Origin: Azotobacter beijerinckii
GTDB taxonomy: Bacteria > Pseudomonadota > Gammaproteobacteria > Pseudomonadales > Pseudomonadaceae
Assembly: GCF_900110885.1 (NCBI RefSeq)
Contig: NZ_FOFJ01000003.1
Location: forward strand, 124,001 to 188,000
Direction of reading: 5' to 3'
Length of the DNA: 64,000 nucleotides
A program made the translations under genes and the position numbers. The first letter of the stretch is position 1; every line of letters starts with the position of its first letter. Below the pieces are notes generated by a model that saw only the letters and a program-made list of their open reading frames with translations, was not told where the DNA came from and did not search any database. Shown piece by piece: positions 20,169 through 31,102 of this stretch.

Positions 20169-20675
20169 ATGGCGATACTGAACATCCTCGAATTCCCCGA
20201 CCCGCGCCTGCGCGCCGTCGCCAAACCCATCGAGTCGGTGGACGACGAGCTGCGCCAGCTGATCGACGACATGTTCGAAACCATGTACGCCGCGCCCGGC
20301 ATCGGTCTGGCGGCGACCCAGGTGAACGTGCACAAACGCCTGGTGGTGATGGACCTGTCCGAGGACAAGAGCGAGCCGCAGGTGTTCATCAACCCGGAAT
20401 TCGAGCCGCTCACCGAGGAGCTGGGTCCCTACCAGGAAGGCTGCCTGTCGGTGCCCGGCTTCTACGAGAACGTCGAGCGCCCGCTGCAGGTTCGCATCCG
20501 CGCTCTGGATCGCGACGGCCAGCCCTTCGAGCTGGTCGCCGAAGGCCTGCTGGCGGTGTGCATCCAGCACGAGTGCGACCACCTGAACGGCAAGCTGTTC
20601 GTCGACTATCTGTCGACGCTCAAGCGCGACCGCATCCGCAAGAAGCTGGAGAAGCAGCATCGCCAACACGGCTGA
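20169..20675 (+). CDS. def: Peptide deformylase
   Basis: Def removes the formyl group from nascent proteins and is a metalloenzyme. The 168-residue protein has all three motifs: GIGLAATQV (motif I), EGCLSVP (motif II, metal Cys) and QHECDHLNG (motif III, two metal His). ATG 20169 gives [15 protein letters not shown], the standard start. First gene of a rightward def-fmt-rsmB-trkA series; a terminator lies between def and fmt. Confidence 0.97.
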   Translation: MAILNILEFPDPRLRAVAKPIESVDDELRQLIDDMFETMYAAPGIGLAATQVNVHKRLVVMDLSEDKSEPQVFINPEFEPLTEELGPYQEGCLSVPGFYENVERPLQVRIRALDRDGQPFELVAEGLLAVCIQHECDHLNGKLFVDYLSTLKRDRIRKKLEKQHRQHG

Positions 20676-20692
20676 GTACCCCTCCCTGCGAA

Positions 20693-20720
20693 GGCTTGCT
20701 GCGGCAAGCCTTTTTCTTTC
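20693..20720 (+). terminator. Rho-independent terminator after def
   Basis: AGGCTTGC (20693-20700) and GCAAGCCT (20705-20712) form an 8-bp stem around TGCG, followed by TTTTTCTTTC. It ends 15 bp before fmt, so it probably attenuates rather than separates the two genes completely. Confidence 0.82.
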
Positions 20721-20734
20721 TTGAGCGAGAGACC

Positions 20735-21679
20735 ATGACCCAGCCTTTGCGCATCGTCTTCGCCGGCACGCCCGAATTCGCCGCCGAACACCTTGAGGCC
20801 CTGCTGGCCGCCGGCCAGCGGCCGATCGCCGTCTACACCCAACCGGACCGTCCCGCCGGGCGCGGCCAGAAGCTGATGCCCAGCCCGGTGAAGCAGCTCG
20901 CCCTGCAGCACGGCATCCCCGTCCACCAGCCTTTGACCCTGCGCGACCCCGCCGCGCAGGCGGAACTCGCGGCACTCGATCCCGACCTGATGGTGGTGGT
21001 CGCCTACGGGCTGATCCTGCCGCAGACGGTGCTGGACATCCCGCGCCTCGGTTGCATCAACAGCCACGCCTCGCTGCTGCCGCGCTGGCGCGGCGCGGCG
21101 CCGATCCAGCGCGCCATCGAGGCCGGCGACGGCGAGTCCGGGGTCACCGTGATGCGCATGGAGGCCGGCCTGGACACCGGACCGATGCTGCTCAAGGTCG
21201 CCACCCCGATCCGGCCCGCCGACACCGGCGGCAGCCTCCACGACCGCCTGGCCGGACTGGGCGCCGCGGCGCTGGTCGAGGCCATCGGCCGGCTGGCCGC
21301 CGGCGAGCTTCAAGGCGAGCGGCAGGACGATGCCCTGGCGACCTATGCCCACAAGCTGAACAAGGACGAGGCGCGCCTCGACTGGAACCGTCCGGCCGTG
21401 GAGCTGGAACGGCTGATCCGCGCCTTCGATCCCTGGCCGGTCAGCCACACCAGCCTGAACGGCACGCCGCTGAAGGTGTTCGCTGCATTCGTCGAGCCGG
21501 GCAGCGGCGCGCCGGGGACTCTCCTCGCCGTCGGCCGCGATGGCCTGACCGTCGCCTGCGGCGGCGGCGCCCTGCGCCTCACCCGCCTGCAACTGCCGGG
21601 CGGCAAGCCGCTGGCCTTCGCCGAGCTGTACCACAGCCGCCGCGAGCAGTTCGCCGTCGGCCAGGTGCTGGGGACATGA
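20735..21679 (+). CDS. fmt: Methionyl-tRNA formyltransferase
   Basis: Fmt formylates initiator Met-tRNA with 10-formyl-THF, the counterpart of Def. The 314-residue protein has the formyltransferase core with [30 protein letters not shown] (catalytic Asn/His region) and DTGPML. The C-terminal tRNA-binding domain begins around residue 205. GAGCGAGAG precedes ATG 20735. The stop overlaps the rsmB start (ATGA). Confidence 0.97.
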   Translation: MTQPLRIVFAGTPEFAAEHLEALLAAGQRPIAVYTQPDRPAGRGQKLMPSPVKQLALQHGIPVHQPLTLRDPAAQAELAALDPDLMVVVAYGLILPQTVLDIPRLGCINSHASLLPRWRGAAPIQRAIEAGDGESGVTVMRMEAGLDTGPMLLKVATPIRPADTGGSLHDRLAGLGAAALVEAIGRLAAGELQGERQDDALATYAHKLNKDEARLDWNRPAVELERLIRAFDPWPVSHTSLNGTPLKVFAAFVEPGSGAPGTLLAVGRDGLTVACGGGALRLTRLQLPGGKPLAFAELYHSRREQFAVGQVLGT

Positions 21680-23007
21680 GCCTGAATCCGCGCCTGGCCG
21701 CCGCCCGCGCGCTGACGGCGGTGCTCGCCGGCAAGGCGTCGCTCGCCGCTCTGCCGGCCCAGCTGGAACAGGTCGAACCGCGCGACCGCGCGCTGGCCCA
21801 GGAACTCGCCTTCGGCGCCGCCCGCTGGCAGCCGCGCCTGGCCCTGCTCGCCGAACGACTGCTGCAGAAGCCGCTCAAAGCTGCCGACCGGGATGTCGAA
21901 GCGCTGCTGCTGATCGGCCTGTACCAGCTGCTGTACACCCGCATCCCCGCCCATGCGGCGATCGGCGAAACCGTGGCCTGTGCCGCAGTGCTGAAGAAGC
22001 CCTGGGCCAAGGGCCTGTTGAACGCCGTGCTGCGCCGCGTGCAGCGCGAGGGCACGGCGCTGCTCGCCGGCCTGGAGGGCGATCCGGTGTCGCGCACCGC
22101 CCATCCGCGCTGGTTGCAGCAGGCGCTGAAGGCGCACTGGCCGGAGCACTGGGAAGCCATCTGCGCCGCCAACAACGAGCACCCGCCGCTGACCCTGCGG
22201 GTCAACCGCCGGCAGGTTGCGCGCGACGCCTACCTCACCGAGCTGGAGGAGGCCGGCATCCCGGCCAGCGCCTGCCGCTTCAGCCGCGACGGCATCCTGC
22301 TCGGCGAGGCGCGCGACGTGCGCAACCTGCCGGGCTTCGCCGAGGGCCGCTTCAGCGTGCAGGACGAAGCCGCCCAGCTGGCCGCCCCCCTGCTCGAGCT
22401 GATGCCCGGCCAGCGCGTGCTGGATGCCTGCTGCGCGCCGGGCGGCAAGACCTGTCACCTGCTGGAAACCGAGCCGCGGCTGGCCGAGCTGGTCGCCGTC
22501 GACCTGGAGGAACGGCGTCTCGAACGGGTCCGCGAGAACTTCGCCCGGCTGGGTCTGACGGCCCGGCTGATCGCCGCCGACGCGCGGGCCACCGAAACCT
22601 GGTGGGACGGTCGCCGCTTCCAGCGCATCCTGCTCGACGCGCCCTGTTCCGCCACCGGGGTGATCCGTCGCCATCCGGACATCAAGCTGACCCGCCAGCC
22701 CGAGGACATTCCCGCCCTGGCCGGCCTGCAGGGCGAGCTGCTCGACGCCCTCTGGCCGACCCTGGAGGTCGGCGGCATCCTGCTCTATGCCACCTGCTCG
22801 GTCCTCCCGGCGGAGAACAGCGACACCATTGCCGCCTTTCTCGCCCGCACCCCCGGTGCCCGCGAGCTGGACGTCGCCGCCAGCTTCGCCGGGGCCAAGC
22901 CGGGCCTGGCGCAACGCCACGGCCGCCAGCTGCTGCCGCAGCCCCACGGCCACGACGGCTTCTACTATGCCAAGTTGATCAAGATCGCCGCCGGTCCGCG
23001 CGGCTGA
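21676..23007 (+). CDS. rsmB: 16S rRNA m5C967 methyltransferase RsmB
   Basis: RsmB uses SAM to methylate C967 of 16S rRNA. The 443-residue protein has an N-terminal NusB-like RNA-binding domain (about 1-140) and a Rossmann methyltransferase domain. The latter has [14 protein letters not shown] (SAM site), [15 protein letters not shown] (catalytic-type Cys) and [11 protein letters not shown]. It is translationally coupled to fmt by a 4-base overlap. Confidence 0.96.
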   Translation: MSLNPRLAAARALTAVLAGKASLAALPAQLEQVEPRDRALAQELAFGAARWQPRLALLAERLLQKPLKAADRDVEALLLIGLYQLLYTRIPAHAAIGETVACAAVLKKPWAKGLLNAVLRRVQREGTALLAGLEGDPVSRTAHPRWLQQALKAHWPEHWEAICAANNEHPPLTLRVNRRQVARDAYLTELEEAGIPASACRFSRDGILLGEARDVRNLPGFAEGRFSVQDEAAQLAAPLLELMPGQRVLDACCAPGGKTCHLLETEPRLAELVAVDLEERRLERVRENFARLGLTARLIAADARATETWWDGRRFQRILLDAPCSATGVIRRHPDIKLTRQPEDIPALAGLQGELLDALWPTLEVGGILLYATCSVLPAENSDTIAAFLARTPGARELDVAASFAGAKPGLAQRHGRQLLPQPHGHDGFYYAKLIKIAAGPRG

Positions 23008-23018
23008 GGACAGACCCG

Positions 23019-24392
23019 ATGAAGATCATCATTCTTGGCGCCGGCCAGGTCGGCGGCACCCTGGCCGAGCACCTGGCCAGCGAGGCCAACGACATCACCG
23101 TGGTGGACACCGACAGCGAGCGCCTGCGCGATCTCGGCGACCGCCTGGACATCCGCACCATCCTCGGCAAGGGCTCCTTCCCCACCGTGCTGCGCCAGGC
23201 CGGCGCCGACGATGCCGACATGCTGGTGGCGGTGACCAACAGCGACGAGACCAACATGGTCGCCTGCCAGGTCGCCTACACCCTGTTCCATACCCCGACG
23301 CGGATCGCCCGGGTGCGCGAGTCGGCCTACCTGACCCGCGCCGGGCTGTTCAGCAACGAGGCGATTCCGGTCGACGTGCTGATCAGTCCGGAACAGGTGG
23401 TGACCAACCACATCAAGCGGCTGATCGAATACCCCGGCGCCCTGCAGGTGATCGACTTCGCCGACGGCAAGGCCCAGCTGGTGGCGGTGCGCGCCTACTA
23501 CGGCGGTCCGCTGGTCGGCCAGCAGCTCAAGCAGATCCGCGAGCACATGCCGACCGTGGATGCCCGGGTGGCGGCGATCTTCCGCCGCAACCGGGCGATC
23601 CTGCCCAAGGGCGACACGGTGATCGAGGCCGACGACGAGGTGTTCTTCATCGCCGCCAAGACCCATATCCGCGCGGTGATGAGCGAGCTGCGGCGTCTCG
23701 AGATCAGCAACAAGCGGATCGTCATCGCCGGCGGCGGACACATCGGCGAACGGCTGGCCGAGGCCATCGAGAGCCGCTACCAGGTGAAGATCATCGAGTC
23801 CAATCCGGCGCGCTGCCGCTACCTCTCGGACACCCTGGACAGCAGCATCGTGCTGCAGGGCAACGCCTCGGACAAGGATCTGCTGGTCGAGGAGAACATC
23901 AACGAGGCCGACATCTTCCTCGCCCTGACCAACGACGACGAGGCCAACATCATGTCCTCGCTGCTGGCCAAGCGCCTCGGCGCGCGCAAGGTGATGAGCA
24001 TCATCAACAACCCGGCCTACGTCGACCTGGTGCAGGGCGGCGAGATCGATATCGCGATCAGCCCGCAGCTGGCCACCATCGGCACCCTGCTGACCCATGT
24101 GCGCCGCGGCGACATCGTCAGCGTGCACTCGCTGCGCCGCGGCGCGGCGGAAGCCATCGAGGCGATCGCCCACGGCGACGCCAAGTCGAGCAAGGTGGTC
24201 GGACGCATGATCGGCGAGATCGAGCTGCCCCAGGGCACCACCATCGGTGCGGTGATCCGCGCCGAGCAGGTGCTGATCGCCCACGACGACACCCTGATCG
24301 AGTCCGGCGACCATGTGATCCTCTTCCTGGTCGACAAGAAGCACATCCGCGACGTGGAGCGGCTGTTCCAGGTGGGGCTGACCTTCTTCTGA
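23019..24392 (+). CDS. trkA: Trk potassium uptake regulator TrkA
   Basis: TrkA is the cytoplasmic nucleotide-gated subunit of the TrkH/TrkG K+ uptake system. The 457-residue protein contains two RCK repeats, each with a Rossmann domain ([17 protein letters not shown] at residue 3 and [17 protein letters not shown] at about 234) and a TrkA-C domain. It starts 11 bp after rsmB. Its stop codon lies inside the 5-bp sequence duplicated by the element inserted right after it. Confidence 0.96.
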   Translation: MKIIILGAGQVGGTLAEHLASEANDITVVDTDSERLRDLGDRLDIRTILGKGSFPTVLRQAGADDADMLVAVTNSDETNMVACQVAYTLFHTPTRIARVRESAYLTRAGLFSNEAIPVDVLISPEQVVTNHIKRLIEYPGALQVIDFADGKAQLVAVRAYYGGPLVGQQLKQIREHMPTVDARVAAIFRRNRAILPKGDTVIEADDEVFFIAAKTHIRAVMSELRRLEISNKRIVIAGGGHIGERLAEAIESRYQVKIIESNPARCRYLSDTLDSSIVLQGNASDKDLLVEENINEADIFLALTNDDEANIMSSLLAKRLGARKVMSIINNPAYVDLVQGGEIDIAISPQLATIGTLLTHVRRGDIVSVHSLRRGAAEAIEAIAHGDAKSSKVVGRMIGEIELPQGTTIGAVIRAEQVLIAHDDTLIESGDHVILFLVDKKHIRDVERLFQVGLTFF

Positions 24393-24393
24393 G

Positions 24394-24568
24394 AGGCTGT
24401 GAAAAATTCAAGCCGCTGCTGAGCCCCCTTCAAAACCCCCGCTAAAACGTTGCGCTACGTGAAAAGTGAGACTATTTGGTCCGCAAACTCTCCTGCATTT
24501 CACGTAGCACGCCGTTCTGAAGGTGGTTGGAGAGGTTCTCGCGGCGCTATTCGATTTTTTCACAACCT
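24394..24568. mobile_element. MITE-like element with 5-bp target duplication
   Basis: This 175-bp element has imperfect inverted ends: AGGCTGTGAAAAATTC (24394-24409) and the complement of GATTTTTTCACAACCT (24553-24568). CTGAG flanks both sides (24389-24393 and 24569-24573), as after transposition. An internal palindrome pairs GCTACGTGAAA (24454-24464) with TTTCACGTAGC (24498-24508). No transposase frame fits inside, so it would need a helper enzyme in trans. Confidence 0.75.
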
Positions 24569-24573
24569 CTGAG

Positions 24574-24601
24574 CGCCCCGGGGTCGCCTTGGCCCGGGGC
24601 G
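24574..24601 (+). terminator. GC-rich hairpin, probable original trkA terminator
   Basis: CGCCCCGGG (24574-24582) pairs with CCCGGGGCG (24593-24601). No T-run follows. Taking out the adjacent element and one CTGAG would place this hairpin directly behind the trkA stop codon. It could also serve the convergent nucleotidase gene. Confidence 0.6.
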
Positions 24602-24645
24602 GCCGGGAGAGGGGTTGGGCAAGCCGCTGAAAACCACCGGCCAGT

Positions 24646-26351
24646 TCACCTCGCCTCTTCCGGCGGGCTGCTTTCAAGCCGCCGTATGCGCCCGGCGGCC
24701 AGGCTGTGGCCGGCCGGCGAACCGGCGCGGTCCCTGGCCTGCAGATAGTCGATCAGCGCCTCAAGGTCGTTCAGCCCCGTGTCCAGGCGCTCGGTCGCCC
24801 TGGCCAGCACGCTCAGCTTGTCGCCGCCCTCGGCCATGAAGGAATTCACCGTGACTCGGTATCGGGCAGTGTCCTGCACCGGCCGGCCATCGACCATCAG
24901 GCTGCCGGCGACGACACGCCGGCCGACGGGCCGTCCGGGGTCCCAGCTGTAGCTGAGCGATGACGACGGCTGCAGCGGCCTGAAAGCGTCCGCCTGCCAC
25001 TGCTGCTCGAGCAGCTCGCGCAGCTGAGGGTGAGTATCGTCAGGCTGTTGTTGAACGGCTGCACGCTGGCGACCTGGCCGTAGCTGACCTCGAGCTGGCC
25101 GGGCTCCAGCGCCAGGCCGGCACGGATTCCGCCCGGATTGGTCAGCGCCACCCGGGCGCCCAGATGCGCGGTAGCCGCCAGTTGGGCATCGGCGATCAGG
25201 TTGCCCATCGGGGATTCGCCTGCGCTGTTGGCGGCCTGCGGCACCTGGCGCACCGCCAGACGCGCCAGCGGGCGGCCGAGCAGTTTCTGGCTACGTTGCT
25301 CCACGGCCCGCTGCAGAGCGGCGACCTCGGCAGTGGGCGGGTAGCGCCGGGGGTCGACCAGCAGATTGCGGGCCTTGACGTCGAGCAGCCGGTGGCGGGC
25401 CGGGTCGATACTCAGGGTCAGGTGCGTGACCAGCCGCCCGTAGGAGCCGGCCTGAGTCACCAGCACGTCGCCTACCCGGCACAGGTAACCCTGGTGGGTA
25501 TGTCCGCTCAGCATGACCTTGATCCTGGGGTCCAGGCGCCGGGCAACGTCGACGATCGGGCCGCTCAGTTGGCGACAGTCCGGCTGGCCGTGGGATTCAG
25601 GCGTGGCACCGCCCTGGTGCACCACCGCGACAATGGCATCGACACCTTGCGCCAGCAGGGCCGGAACCTGGGCATTGATCGCCTCCGCCTCGTCCAGGGT
25701 ACGCAATCCCTGCATGCTGCGCGGGGAGATCAGCGTGCCGAGGTCTTCCACCACCGCGCCGACAAAGGCGACCTTGGCGCCGCGCACCCGTTCGATGCGG
25801 TAGGCCGGGAACAGCCGGGCGCCGGTCTGGCGGTCGACCAGATTGGCGGCGATATAGGTGAAACCGATCCCGCGGTGGACGGATTCGAACCGACAGGCCT
25901 GGTCCGGGCGCGGCGAGCGGCAGCCGCCCCGGACCTGGCGCAGCAGTTCGTCGCGGCCCTGGTCGAGTTCGTGGTTGCCGACCGAGGACAGGCGCAGGTC
26001 CAGCAGATCGAGCGCCTGCAGCGACGGCTCGTCCGCCCACATGGCCGAGAGCGGCGGGCTGCCGCCGATGAGGTCGCCGCCGCCGACGAACAGCAGCTCG
26101 GGATCCGTGGCGCGCATCTGCGCCAGCAACCCGCTGATGGCCGCGATACCGCCGGCGTTCAGACTGCGCTGCTCGCCAGAAGCGTTCCGGTAGGTGAAGG
26201 CAGTGGGCTGGATGTGGCCATGGAAATCGTTCACCGCCAGGAGGTTGACCTCGACCGACGGCGGCGGTGGCGGCGAAGTCAGACTGCAGCCGCTGCCCAG
26301 AGCGAGGACGGCGAACAGCAGGGTCGATGACCTGATCGATGATCGTGACAT
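24646..26351 (-). pseudogene. 5'-nucleotidase/metallophosphatase family lipoprotein, frameshifted near the C-terminus
   Basis: The frame from ATG 26351 encodes a lipoprotein signal (LGSGCS). A metallophosphatase domain follows with NDFHGHIQP, GGGDLIGGSP, GNHELDQG and SGHTHQG, and then the 5'-nucleotidase C-domain (SPMGNLIADAQLAA, NPGGIRAGL, QPFNNSLTILTL). After that, at about 25021-25030, the sequence jumps frame. The remainder (QLRELLEQQW ... VNSFMAEGGDKL) is read in another phase to a stop at 24646. About ten bases, including those for the family's Thr-Gly segment before LRELLEQQW, seem lost. An intact protein would hydrolyse extracellular nucleotides, as UshA does. Inactivation or an assembly error are both possible. 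Confidence 0.75.
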
Positions 26352-26444
26352 GAGCGCTCCATCGGCTCTTGGGCCGGAGTCTGCAAGCTACCCCGGGCAC
26401 ATGGATGATCGCGAAAGGGCTCCGGCGGGTACCCCGCGGCGTCC

Positions 26445-27362
26445 TTAATACCACTCCCGCTCGCCCGGCGGGCGCTTCTTGAAGCGCTTCATGGTCCACA
26501 TGTACTGGCTGGGATAGGCGCGCACGTACTTGCCGAGCACCGCGCTCATCGCCGCCACGGCGGCTTCCGTATCCCGGCTGTACATCGCCGGCGGCGCGGC
26601 CTCGAGGATCACCCGGTAGCCCGAGCCGTCCGCCAGGCGCACGGCATGCAGGAAGACGCCGACCGCCTTGCCGCTGGCGAGCATGTTCGGCACGAACTTG
26701 CTGGTCAGCGCCCGGGTACCGAGGAAAGGCACGAAGAGGCCGCTGCCCTCGCCCGGCTCGGGGTCGACCGGAATGCCCACCGCGCCGCCCCGGCGCACCT
26801 CGCGGAGCACGCTGAGGATACCTTCGCGGGTCGAGGGGGCGATGCGGTTGCCGAGTTGCACGCGCTGGCGCTGCAGCAGCTCGTCCACCGCGCGGAGCTT
26901 GGGCGGCCGGTAGAAGATGACCGGCCGGCACCGGCTGCAGTAGAAATGGTTGAGCACTTCCCAGTTGCCCAAGTGGCTGGTGATGCCGACCACCCCCTTG
27001 CCGGAGGCCAGTGCCTGCTCGAGCGCCTCCAAGCCTTCCACCTCGCGCACCCGGGCGAGGGACTTGCGCGCCGGCCAGATCCAGGCGCAAGCGCTTTCGG
27101 TGAGGGTCCTGCCGATGTCGCGCAAGCTCCGGCGCACCAGGCACTCGCGCGCCCGGGCATCGAGCTCGGGGAAACACTGGCCGATGTTGACCCGTACCAC
27201 CTCGCGCGAACGGTTCGGCACATGCGCCAGCAGCCAGCCGAGGCCGGCCCCGACGCCCTCGACGGCGCGCCAGGGCAGCAGGGCGAAAAGGCGCAGGGAA
27301 ATGACGGCCACCGCCCCCTTGAGCTTTTCCACAAACGGACTCCCAGCTTGAAAACGGCTCAT
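26445..27362 (-). CDS. LpxL/HtrB-type lysophospholipid/lipid A acyltransferase
   Basis: This 305-residue inner-membrane protein carries the catalytic HX4E motif in SHLGNWEVL (about residues 128-136), followed by FYRPPKLRAVDELLQRQR and GIPVDPEPGEGSG. It belongs to the lipid A late acyltransferase family, which adds secondary lauroyl-type chains to lipid A. It occupies the place of the htrB-like gene next to tag in Pseudomonas. ATG 27362 gives a short basic N-terminus followed by a hydrophobic anchor. Acyl-chain specificity cannot be read from the sequence. Confidence 0.88.
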   Translation of the reverse strand: MSRFQAGSPFVEKLKGAVAVISLRLFALLPWRAVEGVGAGLGWLLAHVPNRSREVVRVNIGQCFPELDARARECLVRRSLRDIGRTLTESACAWIWPARKSLARVREVEGLEALEQALASGKGVVGITSHLGNWEVLNHFYCSRCRPVIFYRPPKLRAVDELLQRQRVQLGNRIAPSTREGILSVLREVRRGGAVGIPVDPEPGEGSGLFVPFLGTRALTSKFVPNMLASGKAVGVFLHAVRLADGSGYRVILEAAPPAMYSRDTEAAVAAMSAVLGKYVRAYPSQYMWTMKRFKKRPPGEREWY

Positions 27363-27426
27363 AGTCTAGTGCAGCCCACAGGAAGGGGCGGAACAGGGGC
27401 TTTCCGGAGCGCTCGGGGGACACCGC

Positions 27427-28011
27427 TCAGCGGCGACGCACGGGCGCCGGCCCGGCGGACAACCCCGCCAGCTCGGCATGGCGGTCGCAATCGGTAGTGT
27501 GGTCCATGACCATCCCGGCCGCCTGCATGAAGGCATAGCAGATGGTCGGTCCGACGAAGGCGAAGCCGGCCTTCTTCAGCGCCCGGCCGAGCGCCTCGGC
27601 CTCCGGGGTCGTCACCGGCACCTCGGCCGGCGTGCGGAAGCGGTTGATCCGCGGGGCACCGCCGACGAACGACCACAGCCAGTCGACCGGCTCCTCGAGC
27701 GTCAACCAGGCGCGGGCGTTCTGCCGGGCGGCCTCGAGCTTGCGGCGGTTGCGGATGATGCCGGGGTCCTGCAGGAGCGCCTCGATCTCGGCGTCGCTCA
27801 GCCGCGCCAGGCGCTGCGCATCGAAACCGAACAGCACGCGGCGGTAGTGCTCGCGTTTCTTCAGCACGGTGAACCAGGACAATCCGGCCTGGAAACCCTC
27901 CAGCAGCAAAAGCTCGAACAGGCGCTGCGGATCGTGCAGGGGCACGCCCCATTCCTCGTCGTGATAGGCCCTGTACAGAGGGTCGGCAGAACACCAGAAG
28001 CAGCGTGGCAT
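27427..28011 (-). CDS. tag: DNA-3-methyladenine glycosylase I
   Basis: Tag removes 3-methyladenine from alkylated DNA. The 194-residue protein begins with [20 protein letters not shown]. Zinc-site residues are Cys4 and a His near the N-terminus together with the C-terminal HTTDCDRH segment; the helix-hairpin region and [16 protein letters not shown] block are typical. Divergent from glyQ with under 90 bp between starts. Confidence 0.95.
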   Translation of the reverse strand: MPRCFWCSADPLYRAYHDEEWGVPLHDPQRLFELLLLEGFQAGLSWFTVLKKREHYRRVLFGFDAQRLARLSDAEIEALLQDPGIIRNRRKLEAARQNARAWLTLEEPVDWLWSFVGGAPRINRFRTPAEVPVTTPEAEALGRALKKAGFAFVGPTICYAFMQAAGMVMDHTTDCDRHAELAGLSAGPAPVRRR

Positions 28012-28050
28012 GGGGCTTTCGCATCACAGTGGAGGCCGCCGGGAATCGGG

Positions 28051-28056
28051 TATACT
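28051..28056 (+). promoter_or_regulatory. Probable -10 element of glyQ
   Basis: TATACT preceded by GGG lies 42 bp before the glyQ start. No good -35 is visible at 17-bp spacing, so the promoter may depend on an extended -10 or an activator. The region also has to hold the tag promoter on the other strand. Confidence 0.4.
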
Positions 28057-28097
28057 CGCAGCCTTTTACGTCGCAGCCTCAGGACAGGGTGATTTTT

Positions 28098-29045
28098 GTG
28101 AGCCAGACTACGCCTGCCGTGCGCACCTTCCAAGACCTGATTCTCGCCCTGCAGAACTACTGGGCCGAACAGGGTTGCGTGGTGCTGCAGCCCTACGATA
28201 TGGAAGTGGGCGCCGGCACCTTCCACACCGCCACCTTTCTGCGCGCCATCGGCCCGGAAACCTGGAATGCCGCCTACGTGCAGCCCTCGCGCCGCCCCGC
28301 CGACGGTCGCTACGGCGAGAACCCCAACCGCCTGCAGCACTACTACCAGTTCCAGGTGGTCCTGAAGCCCAACCCGGACGACATCCAGGACCTCTACCTG
28401 GAATCCCTGCGGCGCATCGGCATCGACACCCGGGTGCACGACGTGCGCTTCGTCGAGGACAACTGGGAGTCGCCGACCCTGGGCGCCTGGGGACTGGGCT
28501 GGGAGGTCTGGCTGAACGGCATGGAAGTCACCCAGTTCACCTACTTCCAGCAGGTCGGCGGCATCGAGTGCTACCCAGTCACCGGCGAGATCACCTACGG
28601 CCTTGAACGCCTGGCCATGTACCTGCAGGGCGTGGATTCGGTGTACGACCTGGTGTGGACCGACGGCCCGTTCGGCAAGGTCACCTACGGCGACGTGTTC
28701 CACCAGAACGAGGTGGAGCAGTCCACCTACAACTTCGAGCACGCCAACGTCGCCAAGCTGTTCGAACAATTCGACTTCTACGAGTCCGAGGCCAACCGCC
28801 TGATCGCGCTGGAACTGCCGCTGCCGACCTACGAGATGGTCCTCAAGGCCTCGCACACCTTCAACCTGCTGGACGCCCGCCGCGCCATCTCGGTGACCGA
28901 ACGCCAGCGCTACATCCTGCGCGTGCGCACCCTGGCCCGCGCCGTGGCGCAGAGCTACCTGCAGGCCCGCGCCAAACTCGGCTTCCCGATGGCCCCCCCC
29001 GAACTGCGTGACGAAGTCCTGGCCAAGCTGGAGGCTGCAGAATGA
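28098..29045 (+). CDS. glyQ: Glycyl-tRNA synthetase alpha subunit
   Basis: GlyQ is the catalytic alpha subunit of the bacterial alpha2beta2 enzyme that charges tRNA-Gly. The 315-residue protein from GTG 28098 begins [19 protein letters not shown], as in other pseudomonads. A second GTG nine bases upstream is in frame but gives a non-family extension. Class II core motifs are clear ([38 protein letters not shown]). Overlaps glyS by 4 bp. Confidence 0.96.
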   Translation: MSQTTPAVRTFQDLILALQNYWAEQGCVVLQPYDMEVGAGTFHTATFLRAIGPETWNAAYVQPSRRPADGRYGENPNRLQHYYQFQVVLKPNPDDIQDLYLESLRRIGIDTRVHDVRFVEDNWESPTLGAWGLGWEVWLNGMEVTQFTYFQQVGGIECYPVTGEITYGLERLAMYLQGVDSVYDLVWTDGPFGKVTYGDVFHQNEVEQSTYNFEHANVAKLFEQFDFYESEANRLIALELPLPTYEMVLKASHTFNLLDARRAISVTERQRYILRVRTLARAVAQSYLQARAKLGFPMAPPELRDEVLAKLEAAE

Positions 29046-31099
29046 GTGCACAAGATTTCCTGGTCGAACTGGGCAGCGAAGAGCTGCCGCCGAAAGCCCT
29101 GAAGAACCTCGCCGCCGCCTTCCTCGCCGGCATCGAGAAGGGCCTGGTCGGCGCCGGCCTCACCTACCGGGTTGCCCACTACTACGCCGCGCCGCGTCGC
29201 CTGGCGGTGCTGGTCGAGCAGTTGGCCATCCAGCAGCCGGATCGTACCCAGAGCCTCGACGGCCCGCCGCTGGCGGCCGCCTTCGATGCCGAAGGCAACC
29301 CGACCCAGGCCGCTCTCGGCTTCGCCCGCAAGTGCGGCGTGGAACTGAGCGAGATCGACAGCAGCGGCCCCAAGCTGCGCTACAGCCGCAGCCTTCCCGG
29401 CCAGCCGGCCGCCGCGCTGCTGCCGGCGATCGTCCAGACCGCGCTCGACGAGTTGCCGATTCCCAAGCGCATGCGCTGGGGCGCCCGCAAGGAGGAGTTC
29501 GTCCGCCCGAGCCAGTGGCTGGTGATGCTGTTCGGCAACCAGGTGGTCGACTGCGAGATCCTCGCCCAGAAGGCCGGCCGCGAATCCATGGGCCACCGCT
29601 TCCATCATCCGGACGCGGTGCGCATCAGCCTGCCGACCAGCTACCTGGAAGACCTGCGCAGCGCCTACGTGCTGGCCGACTTCGCCGAGCGCCGCGAGCT
29701 GATCGCCGGGCGCGTCGCCGAGCTGGCCGCGCAGCAGCAGGGCAGCGCCATCGTCCCCGAGGAGCTGCTCGACGAGGTGACCGCCCTGGTCGAGTGGCCG
29801 GTGCCGCTGGTCTGCTCCTTCGAGGAGCGCTTCCTCGCCGTGCCCCAGGAAGCGCTGATCTCCACCATGCAGGACAACCAGAAATACTTCTGCCTGCTGG
29901 ACGCCGACGGCAAGTTGCTGCCGCGCTTCATCACCGTAGCCAACATCGAGAGCAAGGACCCGGCGCAGATCGTCTCCGGCAACGAGAAGGTGGTGCGCCC
30001 GCGCCTGACCGACGCCGAGTTCTTCTTCAACCAGGACAAGCGGCAGAGCCTGGAAAGCTTCAACCAGCGCCTGGCCAACGTGGTCTTCCAGGCCCAGCTG
30101 GGCAGCGTGCTGGACAAGGCCGAGCGGGTCTCCCGGCTGGCCGGTTTCATCGCCGAGCGCATCGGCGGCAACCCCGAGCACGCCATCCGCGCCGGCATCC
30201 TGTCGAAGAGCGACCTGGCCAGCGAGATGGTCGGCGAATTCCCCGAACTCCAGGGCGTCGCCGGCTACCACTACGCGCTGCACGACGGCGAGCCCGAGGA
30301 TGTCGCCCGCGCCCTCGACGAGCAGTACATGCCGCGCGGTGCCGGCGCCGTATTGCCATCGACCCTGACCGGCGCCGCCGTGGCGATGGCCGACAAGCTC
30401 GACACCCTGGTCGGCATCTTCGGCGTCGGCATGCCACCCACCGGCAGCAAGGACCCCTACGCCCTGCGCCGGGCCGCCCTGGGCATCCTGCGCATCCTCA
30501 TCGAGAAGCAGCTGGACCTGGACCTGGAGGAGGCCAGCCACTTCGCGGTCGCCCAGTACGGTGCCAAGGTGAAGGCCGCCGGCCTGGCCGAGCAGGTCAG
30601 CGAGTTCATCCTCGACCGCCTGCGTGCGCGCTACGAGGACGAGGGCATCGACGTCTCCAGCTACCTGGCGGTACGCGCCCTGCAGCCGCCCTCGGCATCC
30701 GACCTGGACCTGCGCGTACAGGCGGTGCAAGCCTTCCGCCGGCTGCCGGAAGCCGAGGCGCTGGCCGCGGTGAACAAGCGGGTCTCCAACCTGCTCGGCA
30801 AGTACGAGGGCAAGCTGCCGACCACCGTCGAGGCCCGCTACTTCGACAACGCCTGCGAGTTCTCCCTGTACTCGGCACTGCAACAGGCCCAGCACGCGGT
30901 CCGCCCGCTGGCCGCCGAGCGCCGCTACCGCGAGGCGCTGGAGCGTCTGGCCAGCCTGCGCGACCCGGTCGACGCCTACTTCGAGGCGGTACTGGTCAAC
31001 GCCGAGGACCCGGCGATCCGCGCCAACCGCCACGCCATGCTGGCGCAGCTGCGCGGCCTGTTCCTCTGCGTCGCCGACATCTCCATGCTGGGACAGTGA
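29042..31099 (+). CDS. glyS: Glycyl-tRNA synthetase beta subunit
   Basis: The beta subunit binds tRNA-Gly and contains an HD-like region and an anticodon-binding C-terminal domain. The 685-residue length fits the family. It begins [19 protein letters not shown], carries [14 protein letters not shown] and [15 protein letters not shown] in the middle, and ends with DALR-like helices. Its ATG overlaps the glyQ stop (ATGA), so the subunits are made in step. Confidence 0.97.
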   Translation: MSAQDFLVELGSEELPPKALKNLAAAFLAGIEKGLVGAGLTYRVAHYYAAPRRLAVLVEQLAIQQPDRTQSLDGPPLAAAFDAEGNPTQAALGFARKCGVELSEIDSSGPKLRYSRSLPGQPAAALLPAIVQTALDELPIPKRMRWGARKEEFVRPSQWLVMLFGNQVVDCEILAQKAGRESMGHRFHHPDAVRISLPTSYLEDLRSAYVLADFAERRELIAGRVAELAAQQQGSAIVPEELLDEVTALVEWPVPLVCSFEERFLAVPQEALISTMQDNQKYFCLLDADGKLLPRFITVANIESKDPAQIVSGNEKVVRPRLTDAEFFFNQDKRQSLESFNQRLANVVFQAQLGSVLDKAERVSRLAGFIAERIGGNPEHAIRAGILSKSDLASEMVGEFPELQGVAGYHYALHDGEPEDVARALDEQYMPRGAGAVLPSTLTGAAVAMADKLDTLVGIFGVGMPPTGSKDPYALRRAALGILRILIEKQLDLDLEEASHFAVAQYGAKVKAAGLAEQVSEFILDRLRARYEDEGIDVSSYLAVRALQPPSASDLDLRVQAVQAFRRLPEAEALAAVNKRVSNLLGKYEGKLPTTVEARYFDNACEFSLYSALQQAQHAVRPLAAERRYREALERLASLRDPVDAYFEAVLVNAEDPAIRANRHAMLAQLRGLFLCVADISMLGQ

Positions 31100-31102
31100 C
31101 CG

